Source of the DNA: an uncultured Lachnospiraceae bacterium
GTDB taxonomy: Bacteria; Bacillota; Clostridia; Lachnospirales; Lachnospiraceae
Direction of reading: 5' to 3'
DNA length: 64,000 bases
Assembly (NCBI GenBank): GCA_905209075.1
Contig: CAJLRL010000004.1
Coordinates: forward strand, 134,993-198,992
Below the pieces are notes generated by a model, which saw only the letters and a list, made by a program, of their open reading frames with translations, did not search any database and was not told the DNA's origin. This document shows positions 23,058 through 32,175 of the stretch, piece by piece. Position 1 is the first letter of the stretch; each line of letters begins with the position of its first letter. The position numbers and the translations under genes are program-made.

Positions 23058-24172
23058 AGGCATTAGGAATTATACTGGCTGGTGGAAATAATAATCGTAT
23101 GAAAGGCCTTACACATGAAAGGGCTGCATCGGCAATGCCGGTAGCCGGAAGCTTCAAGGGTATTGATTTTGCCTTGAGCAGCATGACAAATTCCCACATT
23201 CAGACGGTTGCTGTACTTACACAATATAATGCCCGTTCGCTTAATGAACATCTAAGCTCATCCAAATGGTGGAATTTTGGCAGAAAGCAGGGAGGATTAT
23301 ATTTGTTTACCCCTACCATCACTGCAGAAAACAGCGATTGGTACAGAGGAACAGCTGATGCAATGTACCAGAATATTGAATTTTTAAAACGCAGGCATGA
23401 GCCATATGTGATCATAAGCAGTGGAGACTGTGTATACAAACTTGATTTTAACAAAGTCCTTGAGTTCCATATTGAGAAAAAAGCAGACATTATAGTTGTG
23501 TGCAAGGATATGCGTGCAGATGTCGATGTAAGCCGTTTTGGAGTAGTAAGGATGGGCGAAGACGGCAGACTTACTGAATTTGAGGAAAAGCCTATCATGG
23601 CACAGTCGAACACGATATCGACAGGTATCTATATCATAAGAAGACGCCAGCTTATTGAGATATTGGAGAATGCCGCAGAAGAAGGAAGATATGATTTTGT
23701 AAATGATGTGCTTGTCAGATACAAAAATATCAAGAAGATATATGGATATAAGATCAATTCATACTGGAGCAACATTGCGGATGTGGATGCATATTTTTCG
23801 ACAAATATGGATTTCCTAAGACCGGATGTAAGAAGCTTTTTCTTCAAAGAAGAACCGACCATATGCTCAAAGGTTGAAGATTTTCCGCCTGCCAAATATA
23901 ATCCGGGGGCAGATGTGAATAACAGCCTTATATCCAGTGGATGCATTATAAATGGAAAAGTAAAGAATTCCATATTATTCGGGCAGGTATTTATTGGGAA
24001 AAATTGTGAGATCATTAATTCCATAATATTGGATGACGTATATATAGGAGACAATACAAGGGTAGAAAACTGTATAGTAGACAGCAATACAACACTTAAT
24101 CCTAATACATATTATTGTGGAAAAGATGAAATAAAAGTTGTGTCTGAGGATAATGACAGATACGTAATCTAA
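23054..24172 (+). CDS. glgD: Glycogen biosynthesis protein GlgD
   Basis: GlgD is a GlgC paralogue of 372 aa that in Bacillus and Clostridia activates GlgC in a GlgCD heteromer. It keeps the fold (ILAGGNNNRMKGLTHERAAS, ISSGDCVYKLDF, FEEKPIMAQS) but the N-terminal loop is altered: GGNNNRM replaces GGQGSRL, and the Arg/Lys residues of the catalytic subunit are partly lost. I therefore read it as the regulatory subunit. The C-terminal beta-helix is shorter than in GlgC. Confidence 0.95.
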   Translation: MKALGIILAGGNNNRMKGLTHERAASAMPVAGSFKGIDFALSSMTNSHIQTVAVLTQYNARSLNEHLSSSKWWNFGRKQGGLYLFTPTITAENSDWYRGTADAMYQNIEFLKRRHEPYVIISSGDCVYKLDFNKVLEFHIEKKADIIVVCKDMRADVDVSRFGVVRMGEDGRLTEFEEKPIMAQSNTISTGIYIIRRRQLIEILENAAEEGRYDFVNDVLVRYKNIKKIYGYKINSYWSNIADVDAYFSTNMDFLRPDVRSFFFKEEPTICSKVEDFPPAKYNPGADVNNSLISSGCIINGKVKNSILFGQVFIGKNCEIINSIILDDVYIGDNTRVENCIVDSNTTLNPNTYYCGKDEIKVVSEDNDRYVI

Positions 24173-24198
24173 CAAAAAACAGACGAGGGGGACAAAAA

Positions 24199-24462
24199 AT
24201 GCAGATTACAGACATCAGAATTCGTAAAGTAGATAAAGAAGGAAAAATGAAAGCTGTAGTATCAATCACGATTGATGACGAATTCGTAGTTCACGACATC
24301 AAAATTATCGAAGGAGAGAAGGGTCTTTTTATTGCGATGCCAAGCCGCAAAGCAAATGATGGGGAGTATAGAGACATAGCACATCCAATCAATTCAGGTA
24401 CGCGTGAAAATATCCAGAAATTGATATTGGATAAATATAAAGCAGAGATTGAAACTGCTTAG
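24199..24462 (+). CDS. spoVG: Regulator SpoVG
   Basis: SpoVG is a small DNA/RNA-binding protein (87 aa here) first known for its effect on sporulation septation and widely conserved in Firmicutes. The sequence MQITDIRIRKVDKEGKMKAV and the core GLFIAMPSRKANDGEYRDIA are near-invariant. The RNA/DNA-contacting SRK residues are present. It lies 26 bp after glgD, preceded by GAGGGGG, and is followed by a clear terminator. Presence in an organism that may not sporulate would not be unusual. Confidence 0.97.
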   Translation: MQITDIRIRKVDKEGKMKAVVSITIDDEFVVHDIKIIEGEKGLFIAMPSRKANDGEYRDIAHPINSGTRENIQKLILDKYKAEIETA

Positions 24463-24480
24463 GTATATGAACTATAATAG

Positions 24481-24508
24481 GGACAGATGCGAAAGCATCT
24501 GTCCTTTT
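24481..24508 (+). terminator. Terminator after spoVG
   Basis: GGACAGATGC (24481-24490) and GCATCTGTCC (24495-24504) form a perfect 10-bp stem with a GAAA tetraloop, followed by TTTTAA. It ends the glgC-glgD-spoVG unit. Confidence 0.9.
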
Positions 24509-24567
24509 AAGTTATAAACAATTAGCTATACTATTCGTCATAATGTGTGGCCATGGGAGGTACTGAT

Positions 24568-25350
24568 ATGATCATAAACAGAGATAATATAAAAAACACA
24601 TTTGCAGAATATACTGATAAATACAACTCAGAAGATCCGAAGATAAAACTTAAAATAGACCATACTTATCGCGTGGCAGATTTATGTGAGAAAATAGCAC
24701 AGTCGATTGACACTGACACAAATAAATGTGACATAGCATGGCTTATAGGAATGCTTCATGATGTAGGAAGGTTTGAACAGATAAAAAGGTATGGGACGTT
24801 TAATGATTCAGAGTCTGTAGATCATGCGAATTTTGGAGCTGATCTTCTTTTTAAAGACAATCTGATAGAAGATTATGTGCCGGATTTTTATAGTGACAAA
24901 TATGCAAAAATCGTAGAAACCGCGATAAGAAGCCACAGCTGCTTCAGGCTTGATGAATCGCTTGATGAGGAAACCCTTATGTTTTGCAATATAATAAGGG
25001 ATGCGGATAAAATAGATATATTTAAGGTAAACATAGACACTCCGGTTGAGGAAATATATAATGTTACAACAAAAGATCTTAAGAATTCAGAAATAACACC
25101 TGAAGTTATGCAGGCATTTGATGAGCGGCATGCGGTACTCCGTTCACTAAAAAAGACGGCGGTTGATAATGTTGCCGGACACATTGCACTTGCGTTTGAA
25201 CTCGTATATCCAATCAGCTTAAAGATTACTAAAGAGCAGGGATATCTTGATGAAATGATGGATTTTAAGTCAGACAACATGCATACAAATGATCAGTTTA
25301 AACAGATAAGAAGAAAGATAGATGAATATGTACAAAATAAGAATAGATAA
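24568..25350 (+). CDS. HD-domain phosphohydrolase, unknown substrate
   Basis: The 260-aa protein belongs to the HD superfamily of metal-dependent phosphohydrolases. The likely metal ligands are His32 (DHTYRV), the His64-Asp65 doublet (GMLHDVGRFEQ), His123 (AIRSHSCFRL) and Asp145 or Asp147 (IIRDADKIDIF). I choose ATG 24568 because GGGAGG lies 9 bp upstream. Its end overlaps the next gene by 29 bp. It may act on nucleotides, but nothing in the sequence fixes the substrate. Confidence 0.85.
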   Translation: MIINRDNIKNTFAEYTDKYNSEDPKIKLKIDHTYRVADLCEKIAQSIDTDTNKCDIAWLIGMLHDVGRFEQIKRYGTFNDSESVDHANFGADLLFKDNLIEDYVPDFYSDKYAKIVETAIRSHSCFRLDESLDEETLMFCNIIRDADKIDIFKVNIDTPVEEIYNVTTKDLKNSEITPEVMQAFDERHAVLRSLKKTAVDNVAGHIALAFELVYPISLKITKEQGYLDEMMDFKSDNMHTNDQFKQIRRKIDEYVQNKNR

Positions 25351-26137
25351 TTTTGATCTGGAACAGGTCGCAAAAAGTGGTCAATGCTTCAGATGGATAA
25401 AAAATGGCGAAAATACATATAATATAGCGGCTTTTGGCAGAGAAGTAGATATAACCCAGAACGGAAATGAATTTACACTCAGCTGTGATGAGGATGAATG
25501 GAACAATATATGGAAGGACTATCTGGATATAGACACAGATTATGGAAAGATAGCAAAGCTGATAGAAGAAGGGGATGATGAACATCTAAAGGAGGCATAC
25601 CGGCTTGGCTTTGGAGTCAGGATATTAAAACAGGATCTGTGGGAGATCATAGTAACCTTTATGATCTCACAAAATAACAATATAAAACGGATAACAAACA
25701 GTGTTGAGCTTCTATGCAGCAGGTGCGGAAGAACTTTACAGGGCAGTATGGCAAGATATGATTTTCCAAAACCGGACGAAGCAGGGGATGAAATATTCGA
25801 AGACCGGAGTATGGGATTTGGATACAGAGCAGCATATTTAAGGGAGTTGTTTGAATTTGCCCGCATGACACCGGACTGGCTTGATAATCTGAAAAAAATG
25901 AGCTATGATGAGGCAATGGCAGAACTGCTGAAGAGAAAAGGAATAGGTAAAAAGGTGGCGGACTGTATATGTCTTTTCGGACTTCATCATGTTGATGCTT
26001 TTCCGATAGATACACATGTAAAGCAGCTTCTGAACGAATATTACAAAGATGGTTTTGACTTTGAAAGATACAAAGGTGTTGCAGGAATCATCCAGCAGTA
26101 TTTATTTTATTATGAACTTATCAAGGAGAAAAAATAA
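25322..26137 (+). CDS. ogg: 8-oxoguanine DNA glycosylase (Ogg-type, HhH-GPD)
   Basis: The 271-aa protein is predicted to excise 8-oxoguanine and cut the abasic site. The helix-hairpin-helix LLKRKGIGKKVADCICLFGL lies at 202-221. By comparison with human OGG1 the catalytic lysine should be Lys211 and the aspartate Asp230 (AFPIDTHVK). The N-terminal SGQCFRWIKNG matches OGG1-like proteins. An alternative start is ATG 25328. It overlaps the HD gene upstream and shares one base with pth downstream, so it belongs to a DNA-maintenance operon with mfd. Confidence 0.92.
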   Translation: MNMYKIRIDNFDLEQVAKSGQCFRWIKNGENTYNIAAFGREVDITQNGNEFTLSCDEDEWNNIWKDYLDIDTDYGKIAKLIEEGDDEHLKEAYRLGFGVRILKQDLWEIIVTFMISQNNNIKRITNSVELLCSRCGRTLQGSMARYDFPKPDEAGDEIFEDRSMGFGYRAAYLRELFEFARMTPDWLDNLKKMSYDEAMAELLKRKGIGKKVADCICLFGLHHVDAFPIDTHVKQLLNEYYKDGFDFERYKGVAGIIQQYLFYYELIKEKK

Positions 26138-26697
26138 TGTTTGTTATAGTAGGACTTGGAAATCCTGACAAAAAATATGAGCATACAAGACATAATATAG
26201 GATTTGATGTGGTAGATGCGCTTGCAGCGAAATACAATATAGATATAAAGGATAAAAAGCATAAGGCACTCTGTGGAACCGGTGTGATCGAGGGTATGAA
26301 GGTACTTCTTGTAAAACCACAGACATATATGAACTTAAGCGGAGAATCGGTAGCTGATGTTGTCAATTTTTATAAGATAGACCCGGAAGAAGATATGATA
26401 GTGATCTTTGATGATATTTCTCTTGAACCGGGAAGGATAAGAATACGCAAAAAAGGAAGCGCCGGTGGACATAACGGAATAAAAAATATAATAGCAATGA
26501 CAGGAACAAGCGGCTTTAAGCGCATAAAAGTCGGTGTTGGAGAAAAACCGCAGGGCTGGGATCTGGCGGATCATGTACTTGGAAGATTCAGTGATGAAGA
26601 CAGACAAAATGTAGAAGAAGCGATAAAAAACGCAATGGATGCAGCAGTACTCATTATGCAGGATGAGACTGACCGGGCAATGAATTTGTATAATTAA
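26137..26697 (+). CDS. pth: Peptidyl-tRNA hydrolase
   Basis: Pth (186 aa) recycles tRNAs from drop-off peptidyl-tRNA. The catalytic His19 is in YEHTRHNIGF, with Asn9 (GLGNPDKKY), Asn66 (QTYMNLSG), Asp92/93 (FDDISLEPG) and Asn113 (GGHNGIK) all in place. The order pth-mfd is common in Firmicutes. It starts on the last base of the ogg stop codon (TAATG), so translation is probably coupled. Confidence 0.97.
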   Translation: MFVIVGLGNPDKKYEHTRHNIGFDVVDALAAKYNIDIKDKKHKALCGTGVIEGMKVLLVKPQTYMNLSGESVADVVNFYKIDPEEDMIVIFDDISLEPGRIRIRKKGSAGGHNGIKNIIAMTGTSGFKRIKVGVGEKPQGWDLADHVLGRFSDEDRQNVEEAIKNAMDAAVLIMQDETDRAMNLYN

Positions 26698-26725
26698 CCC
26701 AGATTCCATATATAGGAGTGATGTT

Positions 26726-29700
26726 ATGAAAGCATTTACAAAACCTCTTTTTGACCTTGCCGGTTTTGATGAGATGACAAAAACCGCAGAAAATAATAAG
26801 GGACTTATATCCGTAACAGGATGCATAGATGCCCAGAAGCCGCAAATGATATATGCATTTGGCGGCGATAAAAAAAACAAATTAATAGTAACTTTTCATG
26901 AACAAAAGGCCAAGGAACTGTACGAGGAGTACAGTTTTTTTGACCGGGAGGTAGTGTATTATCCGGCAAAGGATATGTTGTTTTACCAATCAGACATAAG
27001 AGGAAACCTGCTTACGGCAGAGCGGATCAAGGCACTTAAAGCGATTAGGGAAAATGAACATGTGACGCTTGTTACAACCTTCGATGCCCTTATGAATACG
27101 ATGGCACCACTTGAAAGCATGTGGGACAGTGTATTAAGCCTGGAAAGTGGCCAGACGGCTGATATGGAGGAACTTACTGCAGCTCTTGTAAGAATGGGCT
27201 ACGAAAAAGAATATCAGGTAGAAACAATAGGACAGTTTTCTGTAAGAGGAGGTATTCTGGATATTTTTCCGCTTACGGAAGAAAATCCTATAAGAATAGA
27301 ATTCTGGGGAGACGAGATAGATACGATCCGGTATTTTGACTGCGAAAGCCAGAAGTCAATAGAGTCTGTGGATGAAATATCCATATACCCGGCAAGTGAG
27401 ATCGTTCTTACCGATGAAAAGAAGAGTGAAGGAATACAAAAAATGTTGGATGAGGCTGAAAGAGTCTCAGAAAAATTGCGCAAGGACATGAAAACTGAGG
27501 AAGCATACAGGGTAAGCTCAACGGCGAAGGAACTCGCAGAAGAGTGGGGAGAATTGTCAATGTATGCTGGAATGGATGCATTTTTATCATATTTTTTTGA
27601 TGAAAAAGTAGGATTGCTGGATTATTTCGATAAAGATAATACCCTTATTTTTTTTGATGAGCTTACGAGATGCTTTGAGCAGGGAAAACTTACAGAGACA
27701 GAAGTTTCTGAAAGCATGAAACACAGGCTGGCATCAGGATATGTTCTTCCGGGACAGATGGATGAGCTTTTTTTGCATAAGCAGATTGCAGCAAAGCTTG
27801 ATAAATTTTCCTGTATTTCATTGGCTGCACTTGATACAAAATCAAACGGGATAAAGCTCAATGGACAGTATGCGATACATTGTCAGAGCGTAAGTGCATA
27901 TAATAACAGCTTTGAGCTTCTCATAAAAGATTTAAAAAGATACAGGAAAAACGGATACAGGGTGATTTTGTTATCTGGTTCAAAAACCAGGGCAGAAAGA
28001 CTGGCACAGGATATAACAGATGAAGGTCTGCCGTGCTTTTTTACAGAGGATTATGACCATGAATTGTGCGAAGGACAGATAATGGTGTGCTTCGGAAAAG
28101 TAAGGCGTGGCTTTGAGTATCCGATATTAAAATTTGCCGTTATAACAGAGTCAGATATATTTGGCGCTGAAAAGAAAAGAAAGAAAAAGAAACACAGAAC
28201 ATATGAGGGGGAAAAGATACAAAGCTTTACCGACCTTGCTGTTGGGGATTATGTCGTACACGAAAATCATGGACTTGGAATATATAAAGGCATTGAAAAG
28301 ATAGAGGTTGACAGAAAAGTCAAAGACTATATAAAAATAGAATACCAGGGTGGAAGCAACCTTTATATACTGGCAACCCAGCTTGACCAGATACAGAAAT
28401 ATGCAGGCAGGGATGCAAGAAAACCAAAGCTTAACAAACTTGGCGGCCAGGAATGGACTAAAACAAAAAATCGTGTGCGGGGAGCTGTAAAAGAAATTGC
28501 AGCAGATCTTGTAAAGCTGTATGCACAACGTGAGGAGCAAAACGGATATGCATACGGACCGGATACGATATGGCAGAGAGAATTTGAAGAATTATTTCCG
28601 TTTGAAGAAACAGAAGATCAGATAATGGCAATCGATGCCACAAAGCAGGACATGCAAAGCCACAAGATAATGGATCGGCTCATATGTGGTGATGTAGGAT
28701 ATGGAAAGACAGAGATTGCGATAAGGGCAGCTTTTAAAGCTGTTCAGGAAGGCAAACAGGTTGCATATCTTGCACCGACAACAATACTTGCGCAGCAGAT
28801 TTATAACACATTTTCGCAGAGGATGAAAGATTTTCCTGTAAATGTCGACCTTATGTGCAGATTCAGGACTGCAGCAGAACAGAAAAAGACAATAGAAAAT
28901 TTAAAAAAAGGACAGGTAGATATAGTTGTCGGAACACACAGGATACTGTCAAAAGATGTCGTGTTTAAGGATCTGGGGCTTCTGGTAATAGATGAGGAGC
29001 AGCGTTTTGGTGTTGCCCACAAAGAGAAGATAAAACAGCTTAAGGTAAATGTGGATGTGCTTACACTGACTGCTACACCGATCCCGCGTACTCTCCATAT
29101 GAGCCTTATTGGAATAAGGGATATGAGTGTTCTTGAGGAACCACCTATGGACAGGGTCCCGATACAGACTTATGTTATGGAATATAATGAGGAGCTTGTC
29201 AGGGAAGCGATAAACAGGGAGCTTGCGAGAAAAGGACAGGTTTACTATGTATATAATAAGGTAAGGGATATAGATGAGGTTACGGCAAAAATCCAGGAGC
29301 TTGTGCCGGAGGCAAATGTTGCGTTTGCACATGGACAGATGAAAGAGACAGAGCTTGAAAAGATCATGTATCGTTTCATAAATGGAGAGATAGATGTTTT
29401 AGTATCGACTACGATAATAGAAACAGGGCTTGATATTTCAAATGTCAATACAATGATAATACATGATGCTGATAATATGGGATTGTCACAGCTGTATCAG
29501 TTAAGAGGACGTGTTGGACGTTCGAACCGGACAGCATACGCTTTTCTTATGTACAGGCGGAATAAAATGCTTAAGGAAATTGCAGAAAAAAGGCTTGCAG
29601 CAATAAAGGAATATTCTGATCTGGGAAGCGGCTTTAAGATCGCTATGAGGGATCTTGAGATAAGAGGAGCCGGAAATCTGCTTGGAGCACAGCAGAGCGG

Positions 29701-30256
29701 TCATATGGAGGCTGTTGGATATGATCTTTACTGCAAGATGTTAAGTGAAGCGGTAAAAGAGGCAAAAGGCATTGAAAGTGTGGAGGATAAGTTTGAGACA
29801 GCGATCGATGTGTCGACAGATGCATATATACCGCCGTCATATATTTCAAACGAATTCCAAAAGCTTGACATTTACAAGCGGATTGCAGGCGTTGAAACAG
29901 AAGAAGACGGAGATGAGATGTTAGAGGAGCTTATAGACAGATTCGGGGAACCGCCGAAATCTGTCATAAGTCTGCTTAATGTGGCAAGACTTAAAGCAGC
30001 CGCACACAGTGTATATATAAAAGAAATAAAACAAAATGGACAGATTTTAAAAATCACAATGTTTGAACGGGCAAAGATAGATCCTTCAGGGATACCTGAT
30101 CTGATCGCAGAGTACAGGTCATCACTTAAATTTATGACTGATCAGGAAAATCCGTATTTTATGCTTGATATGGCAAACGGAGTAAAGAAAAAACAGCAGG
30201 ATGTCCTTATGGTTGTAGAAGAATTGACAGAAAACATTCGTAAATTTCTTATGTAA
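26726..30256 (+). CDS. mfd: Transcription-repair coupling factor Mfd
   Basis: Mfd (1176 aa, full length) removes stalled RNA polymerase at DNA lesions and recruits UvrA. The UvrB-homology region is at the N-terminus (QFSVRGGILDIFPLTEENPI), followed by the RNA polymerase interaction domain around residues 505-575 (GDYVVHENHGLGIYKGIEK). The motor has Walker A GDVGYGKTE near 655 and DEEQRFG near 756. The C-terminal TRCF domain has RDLEIRGAGNLLGAQQSG before it. GAGTGATGTT lies before the ATG, and GGAG is the ribosome binding site. Confidence 0.98.
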   Translation: MKAFTKPLFDLAGFDEMTKTAENNKGLISVTGCIDAQKPQMIYAFGGDKKNKLIVTFHEQKAKELYEEYSFFDREVVYYPAKDMLFYQSDIRGNLLTAERIKALKAIRENEHVTLVTTFDALMNTMAPLESMWDSVLSLESGQTADMEELTAALVRMGYEKEYQVETIGQFSVRGGILDIFPLTEENPIRIEFWGDEIDTIRYFDCESQKSIESVDEISIYPASEIVLTDEKKSEGIQKMLDEAERVSEKLRKDMKTEEAYRVSSTAKELAEEWGELSMYAGMDAFLSYFFDEKVGLLDYFDKDNTLIFFDELTRCFEQGKLTETEVSESMKHRLASGYVLPGQMDELFLHKQIAAKLDKFSCISLAALDTKSNGIKLNGQYAIHCQSVSAYNNSFELLIKDLKRYRKNGYRVILLSGSKTRAERLAQDITDEGLPCFFTEDYDHELCEGQIMVCFGKVRRGFEYPILKFAVITESDIFGAEKKRKKKKHRTYEGEKIQSFTDLAVGDYVVHENHGLGIYKGIEKIEVDRKVKDYIKIEYQGGSNLYILATQLDQIQKYAGRDARKPKLNKLGGQEWTKTKNRVRGAVKEIAADLVKLYAQREEQNGYAYGPDTIWQREFEELFPFEETEDQIMAIDATKQDMQSHKIMDRLICGDVGYGKTEIAIRAAFKAVQEGKQVAYLAPTTILAQQIYNTFSQRMKDFPVNVDLMCRFRTAAEQKKTIENLKKGQVDIVVGTHRILSKDVVFKDLGLLVIDEEQRFGVAHKEKIKQLKVNVDVLTLTATPIPRTLHMSLIGIRDMSVLEEPPMDRVPIQTYVMEYNEELVREAINRELARKGQVYYVYNKVRDIDEVTAKIQELVPEANVAFAHGQMKETELEKIMYRFINGEIDVLVSTTIIETGLDISNVNTMIIHDADNMGLSQLYQLRGRVGRSNRTAYAFLMYRRNKMLKEIAEKRLAAIKEYSDLGSGFKIAMRDLEIRGAGNLLGAQQSGHMEAVGYDLYCKMLSEAVKEAKGIESVEDKFETAIDVSTDAYIPPSYISNEFQKLDIYKRIAGVETEEDGDEMLEELIDRFGEPPKSVISLLNVARLKAAAHSVYIKEIKQNGQILKITMFERAKIDPSGIPDLIAEYRSSLKFMTDQENPYFMLDMANGVKKKQQDVLMVVEELTENIRKFLM

Positions 30257-30299
30257 AGTGAACAAAATTACAGAAAATTTTTATATAATGATAAAACTC

Positions 30300-30328
30300 T
30301 TGCGGTGAAGTCGTAAAAGCACTATAAT
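30300..30328 (+). promoter_or_regulatory. Promoter upstream of the PrsA-like lipoprotein gene
   Basis: TTGCGG (30300-30305) and TATAAT (30323-30328) are exactly 17 bp apart in the mfd-lipoprotein gap. It allows separate expression of the lipoprotein-aroK pair. Confidence 0.75.
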
Positions 30329-30389
30329 ATACAAGCGATGCTATGCCAAAAATAGTATCAAAACAATGGATTTCCTTATAGGAGGATAT

Positions 30390-31616
30390 ATGAAAGCAAA
30401 GAAAATTGCAGCACTTTTGTTAGCTGCTTCACTTGCAGCCACAACATTTACGGGCTGCGCAATAAATAAAAACGCAACAGTGGCAACATTAAATGACGAA
30501 GATATTTCACTTGGACTTGTAAATTTTATGATCAGATATGTCCAGGCTTCCAGTGATGACATGTATATTCAGTACATGGGTGAGGGATACTGGAATCAGA
30601 GCTATGGTGGAAATGGTACTGTACTTGACACATGGAAAGATAACGCTATCGAGCAGGTTCATGAGTTATACACACTTAAAGATCATATGTCAGATTATAA
30701 TGTAGAGATATCTGATGATGAGCAAAAGAAGATAGATGATGCCGCAAAGCAGTTTATGGATGACAATTCAGACGAAGCTATAGACGAGATGGGTGCGACA
30801 GAGGATATTGTTAAGGAATATCTTAAACTTAGACTTATAAAGAGCAAGATGTATGCGGCAATCGTTGCAAATGCTGATTCGACAGTAACTGACGAGGAAG
30901 CAAATATGGCTGCATACACAATGATACAGATCGATTATGCCGGTCATTACGATTCAAGCTACCAGTATCAGGCATATAGTGATGAAGAAAAAGCGCAGTT
31001 TAAGCAGCAGGCTGATCTTTTAGCACAGACAATTTCAAATGGAGCATCAATGGAGGATGCCGCACAGGCAGTCGGACTTACTACAACAACAGGAACATAT
31101 GCGACATATGTAGACCCATCTACAGCATCTGATGACAGTGAGGATTCTACAGAAAGTACTGAATCAGAGAATACAGAGAGCAGCAGTCCAAAGAAAGAGG
31201 ACAGTGTATACACGACAAACTCGATCGATAGTGCAGTGGTAGATGCCCTTAATTCGCTTGAAGAGGGACAGACATCTGATATGATCACAACAGACAGCTC
31301 ATACTATTTTGTACGTCTCGACAGCAAGACAGACAGCGATGCGACAGAATCAAACAGAAAAACTGTTAAAGGAAATAAAGATGATAAGTATTACAATGGT
31401 ATAATTTCTGACTGGCAGGACGATGAAAAATGGCAAGTAAAAGAAAAACAGCTGAACAAAATAGATATTCATAATTACTTTACAACAAAAACAGAGTCTA
31501 CAGAAACAGAATCATCACAGACAGAATCTACTGTATCGGATGATACAGAGTTTGTACCTGTAACAGAGACAACAGAGGCAGTGCAGGCAACAGAAACGAC
31601 AGAGAGTGAACAGTAA
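30390..31616 (+). CDS. Lipoprotein with SurA/PrsA-like foldase N-terminus
   Basis: The 408-aa protein begins with a lipoprotein signal (KKIAALLLAASLAATTFTGC, lipobox TFTGC), so it should be anchored on the outer face of the membrane. The start is ATG 30390 after GGAGG. The N-terminal helical region (ATLNDEDISLGLVNFMIRY) and the later SLEEGQTSDMITTDSSYYFV resemble the SurA/PrsA prolyl-isomerase layout, where the latter is the end of a PpiC-like domain. A Ser/Thr/Glu-rich linker (about 250-275) and tail (about 370-408) suggest a flexible wall region. The stop overlaps aroK by one base. Confidence 0.75.
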   Translation: MKAKKIAALLLAASLAATTFTGCAINKNATVATLNDEDISLGLVNFMIRYVQASSDDMYIQYMGEGYWNQSYGGNGTVLDTWKDNAIEQVHELYTLKDHMSDYNVEISDDEQKKIDDAAKQFMDDNSDEAIDEMGATEDIVKEYLKLRLIKSKMYAAIVANADSTVTDEEANMAAYTMIQIDYAGHYDSSYQYQAYSDEEKAQFKQQADLLAQTISNGASMEDAAQAVGLTTTTGTYATYVDPSTASDDSEDSTESTESENTESSSPKKEDSVYTTNSIDSAVVDALNSLEEGQTSDMITTDSSYYFVRLDSKTDSDATESNRKTVKGNKDDKYYNGIISDWQDDEKWQVKEKQLNKIDIHNYFTTKTESTETESSQTESTVSDDTEFVPVTETTEAVQATETTESEQ

Positions 31617-32116
31617 TGAAAGACAATATAGTACTTATCGGGATGCCCGGGGTTGGAAAAAGCACGGTAGGAGTTATCCTTGCAAAGATGATCGGTTATC
31701 AGTTTACAGATGCGGATCTTCTTATTCAGAAGCAGGAGGGAAAATTGCTTCATGAGATCATTGCTGAAAAAGGAACGGATGGTTTCATAGAAATCGAAGA
31801 ACGTGTAAATGCATCAATCGAAGCAAGCCACACGATAATAGCTACCGGAGGCTCGGTTGTATATGGAAAAAAAGCCATGGAGCATTTAAGCTGTATAGGA
31901 ACTGTTGTGTATCTGAAGGTTCCTTATGATACACTCGAGAAAAGACTTGAGGATATAAAGGGCAGGGGTGTGGTCCTTAAAGAAGGACAGACACTTCGGA
32001 CTCTTTATGATGAGAGAACCCCATTATACGAGAAGTATGCAGATATTGAGATTTCAGAAGATGGTCTTAATGTAGAGCAGACTGTCGAAAAATTGCTTGA
32101 AAGATTGAACAAATAG
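31616..32116 (+). CDS. aroK: Shikimate kinase
   Basis: AroK (166 aa) phosphorylates shikimate in the aromatic amino acid pathway. The Walker A GMPGVGKST is at 9-17, shikimate-binding residues are in FTDADLLIQ, and IATGGSVVYG is the conserved glycine motif. The lid arginine lies in IKGRGVVL. It overlaps the lipoprotein stop (TAATG), so it is expressed from the promoter at 30300 and probably by coupling. No other aro genes are near. Confidence 0.93.
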   Translation: MKDNIVLIGMPGVGKSTVGVILAKMIGYQFTDADLLIQKQEGKLLHEIIAEKGTDGFIEIEERVNASIEASHTIIATGGSVVYGKKAMEHLSCIGTVVYLKVPYDTLEKRLEDIKGRGVVLKEGQTLRTLYDERTPLYEKYADIEISEDGLNVEQTVEKLLERLNK

Positions 32117-32175
32117 GTTTTTAACGAATATTATATTAGGAGGAAGTTTGACTCCTGAATTCTTAGAGGTGAAAT